Below, piece after piece: positions 38,381 through 51,134 of a stretch of 64,000 nt of DNA (positions within the stretch are counted from its first letter, which is position 1; each line of letters begins with the position of its first letter). Source of the DNA: Petrolisthes cinctipes (lineage: Eukaryota > Arthropoda > Malacostraca > Decapoda > Porcellanidae). Below the pieces are notes generated by a model, which saw only the letters and a program-made list of their open reading frames with translations, made no database searches and had not been told where the DNA came from. The stretch is from contig JAWQEG010000486.1 of assembly GCA_033782935.1 (NCBI GenBank), positions 1,178,001-1,242,000 of the forward strand, in the 5' to 3' direction. Made by a program: the position numbers and the translations under genes.

Positions 38381-40989
38381 CTAAAACATCGATTTTGAGC
38401 ATGTTTTGGGCCTGTATTTTGTAAATACTCTAACACGGAGTAGGCATGTACAGATCGTTTCTGGGACCCCATAATATCGAATTTTCGGGTGTTTTGGGCC
38501 TGAATTTGAGATATCGACTTTACGCACCTAAAATATCGATTTTTAGCATGTTTTAAGCCTATATTTTGAAAATATTCTAGCACTGAGTAGGCATGTACAG
38601 ATCGCTTCTGGGACCCCAAAATATCGAATTTTCGGGTTTTTTGAGCCTGAATTTGAGATATAAACGAGTACAGAAGATGCATGCACATATCGACTTTTGG
38701 GCACCTAAAATATCGATTTTGAGCATGTTTTGAGCCTATATTTTGAAAACATTCTAGCACTGAGTTGGCATGTACAGATCGCTTCTGGGACCCCAAAATA
38801 TCGAATTTTCGGGTGTTTAGGGCCAGAATTTGAGATATAAACGGGTACAGAAGATGCATGCACATATCGACTTTTGGGCACCTAAAACATCGATTTTGAG
38901 CATGTTTTGGGCCTGTATTTTGTAAATACTCTAACACGGAGTAGGCATGTACTGATCGCTTCTGGGAACCCATAATATCGAATTTTCGGGTGTTTTGGGC
39001 CTGAATTTTAGATATCGCCTTTACGCACCTAAAATATCGATTTTTAGCATGTTTTGAGCCTATATTTTGAAAATATTCTGGCACTGAGAAGGCATGTACA
39101 GATCGCTTCTGGTACCCCAAAATATCGAATTTTCGGGTGTTTTGAGCCTGAATTTGAGATATAAACGAGTACAGAAGATGCATGCACATATCGACTTTTG
39201 GGCACCTAAAATATCGATTTTGAGCATGTTTTGAGCCTATATTTTGAAAACATTCTAGCACTGAGTAGGCATGTACAGATCGCTTCTGGGACCCCAAAAT
39301 ATCGAATTTTCGGGTGTTTAGGGCCAGAATTTGAGATATAAACGGGTACAGAAGATGCATGCACATATCGACTTTTGGGCACCTAAAATATCGAGTTTGA
39401 GCATGTTTTGAGCCTATATTTTGAAAACATTCTAACACTGAGTAGGCATGTACAGATTGCTTCTGGGACCCCAAAATATCGAATTATCGGTTGTTTAGGG
39501 CCAGAATTTGAGATATAAACGGGTACAGAAGATGCATGCACATATCGACTTTTGGGCACCTAAAAGATCGATTTTCAGTATGTTTTTGGCCTGTATTTTG
39601 AAAATACTCTAACACGGAGTAGGCATGTACAGATCGCTTCTGGGACCCCTAAATATCGAATTTTATGGTGTTTTGGGACTGAATTTGAGATATTGACTTT
39701 TTGGCACTTAAAAGATCGATTTTTAGCATCTTTTTAGCCTATATTTTGAAAATATTCTAGCACTGTACAGATTGCTTCTGGGACCCCAAAATATTGAATT
39801 TTCGTGTGTTTTGAGCCTGAATTTGAGATATAAACGGGTACAGAAGATACATGCACATATTGACTTTGGGCATCTAAAATATCGATTTTTAGCATGTTTT
39901 GGGCATGTATTTTGAAAATACTCTAACACGGAGTAGGCATGTACAGATCGCTTCTGGGACCCCAAAATATCGAATTTTCGGGTGTTTTGGGAAAGAATTT
40001 GAGATATCGACTTTACGCAAATAAAAAAAAAAATTTTAGCATGTTTTAAGCCTATATTTTGAAAATATTCTAGCACTGAGTAGGCATGTACAGATCGCTT
40101 CTGGGACCCCAAAATATCGAATTTTCGGGTTTTTTGAGCCTGAATTTGAGATATAAACGAGTACAGAAGATGCATGCACATATCGACTTTTGGGCACCTA
40201 AAATATCGATTTTGAGCATGTTTTGGGCCTGTATTTTGTAAATACTCTAACACGGAGTAGGCATGTACTGATCGCTTCTGGGAACCCATAATATCGAATT
40301 TTCGGGTGTTTTGGGCCTGAATTTGAGATATCGCCTTTACGCACCTAAAATATCGATTTTTAGCATGTTTTGAGCCTATATTTTGAAAATATTCTAGCAC
40401 TGAGTAGGTATGTACAGATTCCTTCTGGGACCCCAAAATATTGAATTTTCGGGTGTTTTGAGCCTGAATTTGAGATATAAACGGGTACAGAAGATACATG
40501 CACATATTGACTTTGGGCATCTAAAATATCGATTTTCAGCATGTTTTGGGCCTGTATTTTGAAAATACTCTAAAACGGAGTAGGCATGTACAGATCGCTT
40601 CTGGGACCCCAAAATATCGAATTTTCGAGTGTTTTGAGCCTGAATTTGAGATATAAACGGGTACTTAAGATGCATGCACATATCGACTTTTGGGCACCTA
40701 AAACATCGATTTTGAGCATGTTTTGGGCCTGTATTTTGAAAATACTCTAACACGGAGTAGGCATGTACAGATCGCTTCTAGGACCCCAAAACATCGAATT
40801 TTCGGGTGTTTTGGGCCTGAATTTGAGATATCGCCTTTACGCACCTAAAATATTAATTTTTAGCATGTTTTGAGCCTATATTTTGAAAATATTCTAGCAC
40901 TGATTAGGCATGTAAAGATTGCTTCTGGGACCCCAAAATATCGAATTTTCGGGTGTTTTGAGCCTGAATTTGAGATATAAACGGGTACA
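38381..40989. repeat. Mosaic satellite segment with partial copies of 38.1-38.8 kb
   Basis: From about 39,630 the sequence follows 37,961-38,270 at offset 1,670. A block carrying CGGGTTTTTTGAGCC (near 38,634 and 40,128) is also shared. Monomers are mostly alternating 177 and 147 bp. This keeps one minus-strand frame open for 473 codons (38,053-39,474), which I regard as a periodicity artefact. A run of A-only substitutions lies at 39,992-40,033. Confidence 0.8.
39992..40033. other. Cluster of A-only substitutions in one short monomer
   Basis: Where the family reads GGGCCTGAATTT this monomer has GGGAAAGAATTT, and where it reads CACCTAAAATATCGATTTT it has a run ending in eleven consecutive A bases (40,023-40,033). 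About ten changes are all to A on this strand, and none occur between the two patches. The flanking monomers are normal. This looks like a consensus or base-calling fault as much as real mutation. Confidence 0.7.
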
Positions 40990-42675
40990 GAAGATGCATA
41001 CACATATTGACTTTGGGCACCAAAAATATCGGTTTTCAGCATGTTTTAAGCCTTAATTTTGAAAATACTCTATCCCGGAGAAGGCATGTACAGATTGCTT
41101 CTGGGACCTCAAAATATCGAATTTTCGGGTGTTTAGGGCCAGAACTTGAGATATAAACGGGTACAGAAGATGCATGCACATATCGACTTTTGGGCACCTA
41201 AAAGATTGATTTTCAGTATGTTTTTGGCCTGTATTTTGAAAATACTCTAACACAGCGTAGGCATGTATGGATCCCTTCTGGGACTCCTAAATATCGAATT
41301 TTCGGGTGTTTTGGGACTGAATTTGAGATATCGACACTTTGGCACCTAAAATATCGATTTTTAGCATGTTTTTAGCCTATATTTTTAAAATATTCTAGCA
41401 CTGAGTAGGCATGTACAGATTGCTTCTGGGACCCCAAAATATTGAATTTTTGGGTGTTTTGAGCCTGAATTTGAGATATAAACGGGTACAGAAGATACAT
41501 GCACATATTGACTTTGGGCATCTAAAATATCGATTTTCAGCATGTCTTGGGACTGTATTTTGAAAATACTCTAACACGGAGTAGGCATGTACAGATCGCT
41601 TTTGGGACCCCAAAATATCGAATTTTCGGGTCTTTTGAGCCTGAATTTGAGATATAAACGGGTACAGAAGATGCATGCACATATCGACTTTTGGGCACTT
41701 AAAACATCGATTTTGAGCATGTTTAGGGCCTGTATTTTGTAAATACTCTAACACGGAGTAGGCATGTACAGATCGCTTCTGGGACCCCAAAATATCGAAT
41801 TTTTTTTGGTGTTTTAGGCCTGAATTTGAGATATCGCCTTTACGCACCTAAAATATCGATTTTTAGCATGTTTTGAGCCTATATTTTGAAAATATTCTAG
41901 CACTGAGTAGGCATGTACAGATCGCTTCTGGGACCCCAAAATATCGAATTTTCGGGTGATTTGAGCCTAATTTGAGATATAAACGAGTACAGAAGATGCA
42001 TGCACATATCGACTTTTGGGCACCTAAAATATCGATTTTGAGCATGTTTTGAGCCTATATTTTGAAAACATTCTAGCAATGAGTAGGCATGTACAGATCG
42101 CTTCTGGGACCCCAAAATATCGAATTTTCGGGTGTTTTGAGCCTGAATTTGAGATATATACGAGTATAGAAGATGCATACACAAATTGACTTTGGGCACC
42201 AAAAATATCGATTTTCAGCATGTTTTAGGCCTGAATTTTGAAAATACCCTAACACGGAGTAGGCATGTACAGATCGCTTCTGGGACCTCAAAATATCGAT
42301 TTTTCGGGTGTTTAGGGCCAGAATTTGAGATATAAACGGGTACAGAAGATGCATGCATATATCGACTTTTGGGCACCTAAAAGATCGATTTTCAGTATGT
42401 TTTTGGCCTGTATTTTGAAAATACTCTAACACGGAGTAGGCATGTACAGATCTCTTCTGGGACCCCAAAATATCGAATTTTCGGGTGTTTTGGGCCTGAA
42501 TTTGAGATATCGACTTTACGCACCTAAAATATCGATTTTTAGCATGTTTTTAGCTTATATTTTGAAAATATTCTAGCACTGAGTAGGCATGTACAGATCG
42601 CTTCTGGGACCCCTAAATATCGAATTTTCGGGTGTTTTGAGCCTGAATTTGAGATATAAACGGGTACAGAAGATG
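40990..42675. repeat. Segmental duplication, right copy (partner 34,830-36,690)
   Basis: This copy carries one extra monomer of 176 bp (near 41.5 kb) and lacks two monomers relative to the left copy (which has 35,740-35,922 and its neighbour). Outside those steps the copies agree closely to about 42,670, where ATACACAAATTGAC and TTTCGGCACC replace the left copy's sequence. Confidence 0.82.
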
Positions 42676-43599
42676 CATACACAAATTGACTTTCGGCACC
42701 AAAAATTTCGATTTTCAGCACGTTTTAAGCCCGAATTTTGAAAATACTCTATCACGGAGTAGACATGTACAGATCGTTTCAGGGACCCCAAAATATCGAA
42801 TTTTCGGTTGTTTTGAGCCTGAATTTGAGATATAAACGGTACTGAAGATGCATGCACATATCGACTTTTTGGCCCCTAAAAAATGGATTTTGAACATGTT
42901 TTGGGCGTGTATTTTGAAAATACTCTAACATGGAGTAGGCATGTACAGATCGCTTCTGGTACCCCAAAATATTGAATTTTCGGGTGTTTTGAGCCTGAAT
43001 TTGAGATATAAACGGGTACAGAAGATACATGCACATATTGACTTTGGGCATCTAAATTATCGATTTTCAGCATGTTTTGGGCCAGAATTTTGAAAATACT
43101 CTAACACTGAGTAGGCATGTACAGATCGCTTCTGGGACCCCAAAATATCGAATTTTCGGGTGTTTTGGGCCTGAATTTGAGATGTCGCCTTTACGCACCT
43201 AAAATATCGATTTTTAGCATGTTTTGAGCCTATATTTTGAAAATATTCTAGCACTGAGTAGGCATGTACAGATCGCTTCTGGGACCCCTAAATATAGAAT
43301 TTTCGGGTGTTTTGAGCTTGAATTTGAGATATAAACGAGTACAGAAGATGCATGCAGATATCGACTTTTGGGCACCTAAAATATCGATTTTGAACATGTT
43401 TTGAGCCTATATTTTGAAAACATTCTAGCACTGAGTAGGCATGTACAGATCGTTTCTGGGACCCCTTAATATCGAATTTTCGGGTGTTTTGGGCCTTAAT
43501 TTGAGATATCGCCTTTACGCACCTAAAATATCGATTTTTAGCATGTTTTGAGCCTATATTTTGAAAATATTTTAATACTGAGTAGGCATGTACAGATCG
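42676..43599. repeat. Mosaic satellite segment; entry point of right-half variants
   Basis: Two variants common in the rest of the window first appear here: CGGCACCAAAAATTTCG (near 42,695) and AAAAAATGGATTTTGAAC (in 42,771-42,946). The latter monomer is 176 bp because it reads AAACGGTACTG with one G missing. No local HOR is seen. Confidence 0.8.
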
Positions 43600-45948
43600 T
43601 TTCTGGGACCCCTAAATATCGAATTTTCGGGTGTTTTGAGCTTGAATTTGATATATAAACGAGTACAGAAGATGCATGCACATATCGAGTTTTGGGCACC
43701 TAAAATATCGATTTTGAGCATGTTTTGAGCCTTTATTTTGAAAACATTCTAGCACTGAGTAGGCATGTACAAATCGCTTCTGGGAACCAAAAATATCGAA
43801 TTTTCGGGGGTTTAGGGCAAAAATTTGAGATATAAACGGGTACAGAAGATGAATGCACATATCGACTTTTGGGCACATAAAACATCGATTTTGAGCATGT
43901 TTAGGGCGTGTATTTTGTAATTACTCTAAAACGGAGTAGGCATGTACAGATCGCTTCTGGGACCCCAAAATATCGAATTTTCGGGTGTTTTGGGCCTGAA
44001 TTTGAGATATCGCCTTTACGCACCTAAAATATCGATTTTTAGCATGTTTTGAGCCTATATTTTGAAAATATTCTAGCACTGAGTAGGAATGTATAGATCG
44101 CTTCTGGGACCCCAAAATATCGAATTTTCGGGTGTTTTGAGCCTGAATTTGAGATATAAACGGGTACAGAAGATGCATGCACATATTGACTTTGGGCATC
44201 TAAAATATCGATTTTCAGCATGTTTTGGGCATGTATTTTGAAAATATTCTAACACGGAGTAGGAATGTACAGATCGCTTCTGGGACCCCAAAATATCGAA
44301 TTTTCGGGTGTTTTGAGCCTGATTTTGAGATATAAACGAGTATAGAAGATGCATAAACATATTGACTTTCGGCACCAAAAATTTCGATTTTCAGCACTTT
44401 TTAGGCCCGAATTTTGAAAATACTCTATCACGGAGTAGGCATGTACAGATCGCTTCTGGGACCCCAAAATATCGAATTTTCGGGTGTTTAGGGCCAGAAT
44501 TTGAGATATAAACGGGTACAGAAGATGCATGCACATATCGACTTTTGGGCACCTAAAAGATCGATTTTCAGTATGTTTTTGGCCTGTATTTTGAAAATAC
44601 TCTAACACGGAGTAGGCATGTACAGATCGCTTCTGGGACCCCTAAATATCGAAGTTTCGGGTGTTTTGGGACTGAATTTGAGATATCGACTTTTTGGCAC
44701 CTAAAATATCGATTTTTAGCATGTTTTAAGCCTATATTTTGAAAATATTCTAGCACTGAGTAGGCATGTACAGATTGCTACTGGGACCCCAAAATATTGA
44801 ATTTTCGGGTGTTTTAAGCCTGAATTTGAGATATAAACGGGTACTGAAGATGCATGCACATATCGACTTTTTGGCCCTTAAAAAATGGATTTTGAACATG
44901 TTTTGGGCGTGTATTTTGAAAATACTCTAACATGGAGTAGGCATGTACAGATCGCTTCTGGGACCCCAAAATATCGAATTTTCGGGTGTTTTGGGCCTGT
45001 ATTTGAGATATCGCCTTTACGCACCTAAAATATCGATTTTTAGCATGTTTTGAACCTATATTTTGAAAATATTCTAGCACTGAGTAGGCATGTACAGATC
45101 GCTTCTGGGACCCCTAAATATCGAATTTTCGGGTGTTTTGAGCTTGAATTTGAGATATAAACGAGTACAGAAGATGCATGCAGATATCGACTTTTGGGCA
45201 CCTAAAATATCGATTTTGAACATGTTTTGAGCCTTTATTTTGAAAACATTCTAGCACTGAGTAGGCATGTACAGATCGCTTCTGGGAACCAAAAATATCG
45301 AATTTTCGGGGGTTTAGGGCAAAAATTTGAGATATAAACGGGTACAGAAGATGAATGCACATATCGACTTTTGGGCTCATAAAACATCGATTTTGAGCAT
45401 GTTTAGGGCGTGTATTTTGTAATTACTCTAAAACGGAGTAGGCATGTACAGATAGCTTCTGGGACCCCAAAATATCGAATTTTCGGGTGTTTTGGGCCTG
45501 AATTTGAGATATCGCCTTTACGCACCTAAAATATCGATTTTTAGCATGTTTTGAGCCTATATTTTGAAAATATTCTAGCACTGAGTAGGAATGTATAGAT
45601 CGCTTCTGGGACCCCAAAATATCGAATTTTCGGGTGTTTTGAGCCTGAATTTGAGATATAAACGGGTACAGAAGATGCATGCACATATTGACTTTGGGCA
45701 TCTAAAATATCGATTTTCAGCATGTTTTGGGCATGTATTTTGAAAATATTCTAACACGGAGTAGGAATGTACAGATCGCTTCTGGGACCCCAAAATATCG
45801 AATTTTCGGGTGTTTTGAGCCTGATTTTGAGATATAAACGAGTATAGAAGATGCATAAACATATTGACTTTCGGCACCAAAAATTTCGATTTTCAGCACT
45901 TTTTAGGCCCGAATTTTGAAAATACTCTATCACGGAGTAGGCATGTAC
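43600..45948. repeat. Duplicated block with 1,502-bp spacing
   Basis: The segment of about 43,600-44,450 recurs at about 45,100-45,950 with a constant offset of 1,502 bp. Shared marks are GGGAACCAAAAATATCG, CGGGGGTTTAGGGC, GGCGTGTATTTTGTAATTAC, GTAGGAATGTATAG and TTCAGCACTTTTTAGG. The segment between (44,450-45,100) resembles monomers of the following 1,326-bp HOR. Agreement ends where 45,949 reads TGATTGCTTC. Confidence 0.85.
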
Positions 45949-47274
45949 TGATTGCTTCTGGGACCCCAAAATATTGAATTTTCGGGTGTTTAGGGCCAGA
46001 ATTTGAGATATAAACGGGTACAGAAGATGCATTCACATATTGACTTTGGGCATCTAAAATATCGATTTTCAGCATGTTTTGGGCATGTATTTTGAAAATA
46101 CTCTAACACGGAGTAGGCATGTACAGATCACTTATGGGACCCCAAAATATAGAATTTTCGGGTGTTTTGAGCCTGAATTTGAGATATAAACGAGTATAGA
46201 AGATGAATACACATATTGACTTTCGGCACCAAAAATTTCGATTTTTAGCACGTTTTAGGCCCAAATTTTGAAAATACTCTATCACGGAGTAGGCATGTAC
46301 AGATCGCTTCAGGGACCCCAAAATATCGAATTTTCGGGTGTTTAGGGCCAGAATTTGAGATATAAACGGGTACAGAAGATGCATGCACATATCGACTTTT
46401 GGGCACCTATAAGATCGATTTTCAGTATGTTTTTGGCCTGTATTTTGAAAATACTCTAACACGGAGTAGGCATGTACAGATCGCTTCTGGGACCCCTAAA
46501 TATCGAAGTTTCGGGTGTTTTGGGACTGAATTTGAGATATCGACTTTTTGGCACCTAAAATATCGATTTTTAGCATGTTTTTAGCCTATATTTTGAAAAT
46601 ATTCTAGCACTGAGTAGGCATGTACAGATTGCTACTGGGACCCCAAAATATTGAATTTTCGGGTGTTTTGAGCCTGAATTTGAGATATAAACGGGTACTG
46701 AAGATGCATGCACATATCGACTTTTTGGCCCCTAAAAAATGGATTTTGAACATGTTTTGGGCGTGTATTTTGAAAATACTCTAACATGGAGTAGGCATGT
46801 ACAGATCGCTTCTGGGACCCCAAAATATCGAATTTTCGGGTGTTTTGGGCCTGTATTTGAGATATCGCCTTTACGCACCTAAAATATCGATTTTTAGCAT
46901 GTTTTGAACCTATATTTTGAAAATATTCTAGCACTGAGTAGGCATGTACAGATCGCTTCTGGGACCCCTAAATATCGAATTTTCGGGTGTTTTGAGCTTG
47001 AATTTGAGATATAAACGAGTACAGAAGATGCATGCAGATATCGACTTTTGGGCACCTAAAATATCGATTTTGAACATGTTTTGAGCCTATATTTTGAAAA
47101 CATTCTAGCACTGCGTAGGCATGTACAGATCGTTTCTGGGACCCCTAAATATCGAATTTTCGGGTGTTTTGGGCCTTAATTTGAGATATCGACTTTTTGG
47201 CACCTAAAATATCGATTTTTAGCATCATTTTAGCCTATATTTTGATAATATTCTAGCACTGAGTAGGCATGTAC
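45949..47274. repeat. 1,326-bp eight-monomer HOR (second type), copy 1
   Basis: Starts at 45949, 46125, 46301, 46478, 46626, 46803, 46950 and 47127 give 176, 176, 177, 148, 177, 147, 177 and 148 bp, totalling 1,326. The class order is long, long, long, short, long, short, long, short. This differs from the first 1,326-bp HOR at 3.8-6.5 kb, though both have five long and three short monomers. Marks are the TGATTGCTTC start, GCATTCACATATTG, AATTTCGATTTTTAGCACG, CACCTATAAGATCG and AAAAAATGGATTTTG. Confidence 0.92.
46626..46802 (+). repeat. Variant monomer with AAAAAATGGATTTTGAACATG
   Basis: A 177-bp variant in which the second ATCGAT core has become ATGGAT, with TTTGGCCCC, TTGGGCGTGTATTTTG and AACATGGAG. 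Other copies are at 42,771-42,946, 44,772-44,948, 47,952-48,128, 49,278-49,454 and 62,330-62,507. It is absent from the left 42 kb and so marks the right part of the array. Confidence 0.9.
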
Positions 47275-48600
47275 TGATTGCTTCTGGGACCCCAAAATAT
47301 TGAATTTTCGGGTGTTTAGGGCCAGAATTTGAGATATAAACGGGTACAGAAGATGCATTCACATATTGACTTTGGGCATCTAAAATATCGATTTTCAGCA
47401 TGTTTTGGGCATGTATTTTGAAAATACTCTAACACGGAGTAGGCATGTACAGATCGCTTATGGGACCCCAAAATATCGAATTTTCGGGTGTTTTGAGCCT
47501 GAATTTGAGATATAAACGAGTATAGAAGATGAATACACATATTGACTTTCGGCACCAAAAATTTCGATTTTTAGCACGTTTTAGGCCCAAATTTTGAAAA
47601 TACTCTATCACGGAGTAGGCATGTACAGATCGCTTCAGGGACCCCAAAATATCGAATTTTCGGGTGTTTAGGGCCAGAATTTGAGATATAAACGGGTACA
47701 GAAGATGCATGCACATATCGACTTTTGGGCACCTATAAGATCGATTTTCAGTATGTTTTTGGCCTGTATTTTGAAAATACTCTAACACGGAGTAGGCATG
47801 TACAGATCGCTTCTGGGACCCCTAAATATCGAAGTTTCGGGTGTTTTGGGACTGAATTTGAGATATCGACTTTTTGGCACCTAAAATATCGATTTTTAGC
47901 ATGTTTTTAGCCTATATTTTGAAAATATTCTAGCACTGAGTAGGCATGTACAGATTGCTACTGGGACCCCAAAATATTGAATTTTCGGGTGTTTTGAGCC
48001 TGAATTTGAGATATAAACGGGTACTGAAGATGCATGCACATATCGACTTTTTGGCCCCTAAAAAATGGATTTTGAACATGTTTTGGGCGTGTATTTTGAA
48101 AATACTCTAACATGGAGTAGGCATGTACAGATCGCTTCTGGGACCCCAAAATATCGAATTTTCGGGTGTTTTGGGCCTGTATTTGAGATATCGCCTTTAC
48201 GCACCTAAAATATTGATTTTTAGCATGTTTTGAACCTATATTTTGAAAATATTCTAGCACTGAGTAGGCATGTACAGATCGCTTCTGGGACCCCTAAATA
48301 TCGAATTTTCGGGTGTTTTGAGCTTGAATTTGAGATATAAACGAGTACAGAAGATGCATGCAGATATCGACTTTTGGGCACCTAAAATATCGATTTTGAA
48401 CATGTTTTGAGCCTATATTTTGAAAACATTCTAGCACTGCGTAGGCATGTACAGATCGTTTCTGGGACCCCTTAATATCGAATTTTCGGGTGTTTCGGGC
48501 CTTAATTTGAGATATCGACTTTTTGGCACCTAAAATATCGATTTTTAGCATTATTTTAGCCTATATTTTGATAATATTCTAGCACTGAGTAGGCATGTAC
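47275..48600. repeat. 1,326-bp HOR (second type), copy 2
   Basis: This repeats 45,949-47,274 monomer for monomer. Differences noticed include CACTTATGGG against CGCTTATGGG near the second monomer start, AAATATTGATTTTTAGC near 48,212, and CCCTTAATATCG near 48,470. Confidence 0.92.
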
Positions 48601-49497
48601 TGATTGCTTCTGGGACCCCAAAATATTGAATTTTCGGGTGTTTAGGGCCAGAATTTGAGATATAAACGGGTACAGAAGATGCATTCACATATTGACTTTG
48701 GGCATCTAAAATATCGATTTTCAGCATGTTTTGGGCATGTATTTTGAAAATACTCTAACACGGAGTAGGCATGTACAGATCGCTTATGGGACCCCAAAAT
48801 ATCGAATTTTCGGGTGTTTTGAGCCTGAATTTGAGATATAAACGAGTATAGAAGATGAATACACATATTGACTTTCGGCACCAAAAATTTCGATTTTTAG
48901 CACGTTTTAGGCCCAAATTTTGAAAATACTCTATCACGGAGTAGGCATGTACAGATCGCTTCAGGGACCCCAAAATATCGAATTTTCGGGTGTTTAGGGC
49001 CAGAATTTGAGATATAAACGGGTACAGAAGATGCATGCACATATCGACTTTTGGGCACCTATAAGATCGATTTTCAGTATGTTTTTGGCCTGTATTTTGA
49101 AAATACTCTAACACGGAGTAGGCATGTACAGATCGCTTCTGGGACCCCTAAATATCGAAGTTTCGGGTGTTTTGGGACTGAATTTGAGATATCGACTTTT
49201 TGGCACCTAAAATATCGATTTTTAGCATGTTTTTAGCCTATATTTTGAAAATATTCTAGCACTGAGTAGGCATGTACAGATTGCTACTGGGACCCCAAAA
49301 TATTGAATTTTCGGGTGTTTTGAGCCTGAAATTGAGATATAAACGGGTACTGAAGATGCATGCACATATCGACTTTTTGGCCCCTAAAAAATGGATTTTG
49401 AACATGTTTTGGGCGTGTATTTTGAAAATACTCTAACATGGAGTAGGCATGTACAGATCGCTTCTGGGACCCCAAAATATCGAATTTTCGGGTGTTT
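48601..49497. repeat. 1,326-bp HOR (second type), partial copy 3
   Basis: This follows copies 1 and 2 for about 900 bp, through the AAAAAATGGATTTTG monomer at 49,278-49,454. It departs near 49,498, where GTTTTGAGCCTGAATTTG and a long monomer replace the short monomer expected. It carries a private GAGCCTGAAATTGAG near 49,325. Confidence 0.88.
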
Positions 49498-51134
49498 TGA
49501 GCCTGAATTTGAGATATAAACGGGTACAGAAGATACATGCACATATTGACTTTGGGCATCTAAATTATCGATTTTCAGCATGTTTTGGGCCTGTATTTTG
49601 AAAATACTCTAACACGGAGTAGGCATGTACAGATCGCTTATGGGACCCCAAAATATCGAATTTTCGGGTGTTTTGGGCCTGAATTTGAGATGTCGCCTTT
49701 ACGCACCTAAAATATCGATTTTTAGCATGTTTTGAGCCTATATTTTGAAAATATTCTAGCACTGAGTAGGCATGTACAGATCGCTTCTGGGACCCCTAAA
49801 TATCGAATTTTCGGGTGTTTTGAGCTTGAATTTGAGATATAAACGAGTACAGAAGATGCATGCAGATATCGACTTTTACGCACCTAAAATATCGATTTTT
49901 AGCATGTTTTGAGCCTATATTTTGAAAATATTCTAGCACTGTGTAGGAATGTATAGATCGCTTCTGGGACCCCAAAATATCGAATTTTCGGGTGTTTTGA
50001 GCCTGAATTTGAGATATAAACGAGTATAGAAGATGCATACACATATTGACTTTCGGCACCAAAAATGTCGATTTTAAGCATGTTTTAGGCCTGAATTTTG
50101 AAAATACTCTTATCACGGAGTAGGCATGTACAGATCGCTTCTGGGACCCCTAAATATCGACGTTTCGGGTGTTTTGGGACTGAATTTGAGATATCGAGTT
50201 TTTGGCACCTAAAATATCGATTTTCAGCATGTTTTTAGCCTATATTTTGAAAATATTCTAGCACTGAGTAGGCATGTACAGATCGTTTCTGGGACCCCTA
50301 AAAATCGAATTTTCGGGTGTTTTGAGCTTGAATTTGAGATATAAACGAGTACAGAAGATGCATGCACATATCGACTTTTGGGCACCTAAAATATCGATTT
50401 TGAGCATGTTTTGAGCCTATATTTTGAATACATTCTAGCACTGAGTAGGCATGTACATATCGCTTCTGGGACCCAAAAATATCTAATTTTCGGGTGTTTA
50501 GGGCCAGAATTTGAGATATAAACGGGTACAGAAGATACATGCACATATTGACTTTGGGCATCTAAAATATCGATTTTTAGCATGTTTTGGGCATGTATTT
50601 TGAAAATACTCTAACACGGAGTAGGCATGTACAGATCGCTTATGGGACCCCAAAATATAGAATTTTCGTGTGTTTTGAGCCTGAATTTGAGATATAAACG
50701 GGTACTGAAGATGCATGCACATATCGACTTTTGGGCACCTAAAACATCGATTTTGAGCATGTTTTGGGCCTGTATTTTGTAAATACTCTCAAACGGAGTA
50801 GGCATGTACAGATCGCTTCTGGGACCCCAAAAAATCGAATTTTCGGGTGCTTAGGGCCTGAATTTGAGATATAAACGTGTACAGAAGATGCATGCACATA
50901 TCGACTTTTGGGCACCTAAAAGATCGATTTTCAGTATGTTTTGGGCCTGTATTTTGAAAATACTCTAACACGGAGTAGGCTTGTACAGATCGCTTCTGGG
51001 ACCCCTAAATATCGAAGTTTCGGGTGTTTTGGGACTGAATTTGAGATATCGACTTTTTGGCACCTAAAATATCGATTTTTTGCATGTTTTTAGCCTATAT
51101 TTTGAAAATATTTTAGTACTGATTTGGCATGTAC
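49498..51134. repeat. Mosaic satellite segment
   Basis: Long and short monomers follow no fixed local period. The monomer near 50,108 has an extra T in ACTCTTATCACGG, and CCCCAAAAAATCGAATTTT lies near 50,825. No unique sequence is seen. Confidence 0.8.

Noticed and set aside
38053..39474. Apparent 473-codon repetitive protein gene on the minus strand
   Set aside because: The other minus frames are also open, the reading depends only on monomer lengths divisible by three, adjoining 176/148-bp monomers shift the frame freely, and no promoter, fixed start or non-repetitive flank exists. The same holds for every other open frame in the window.
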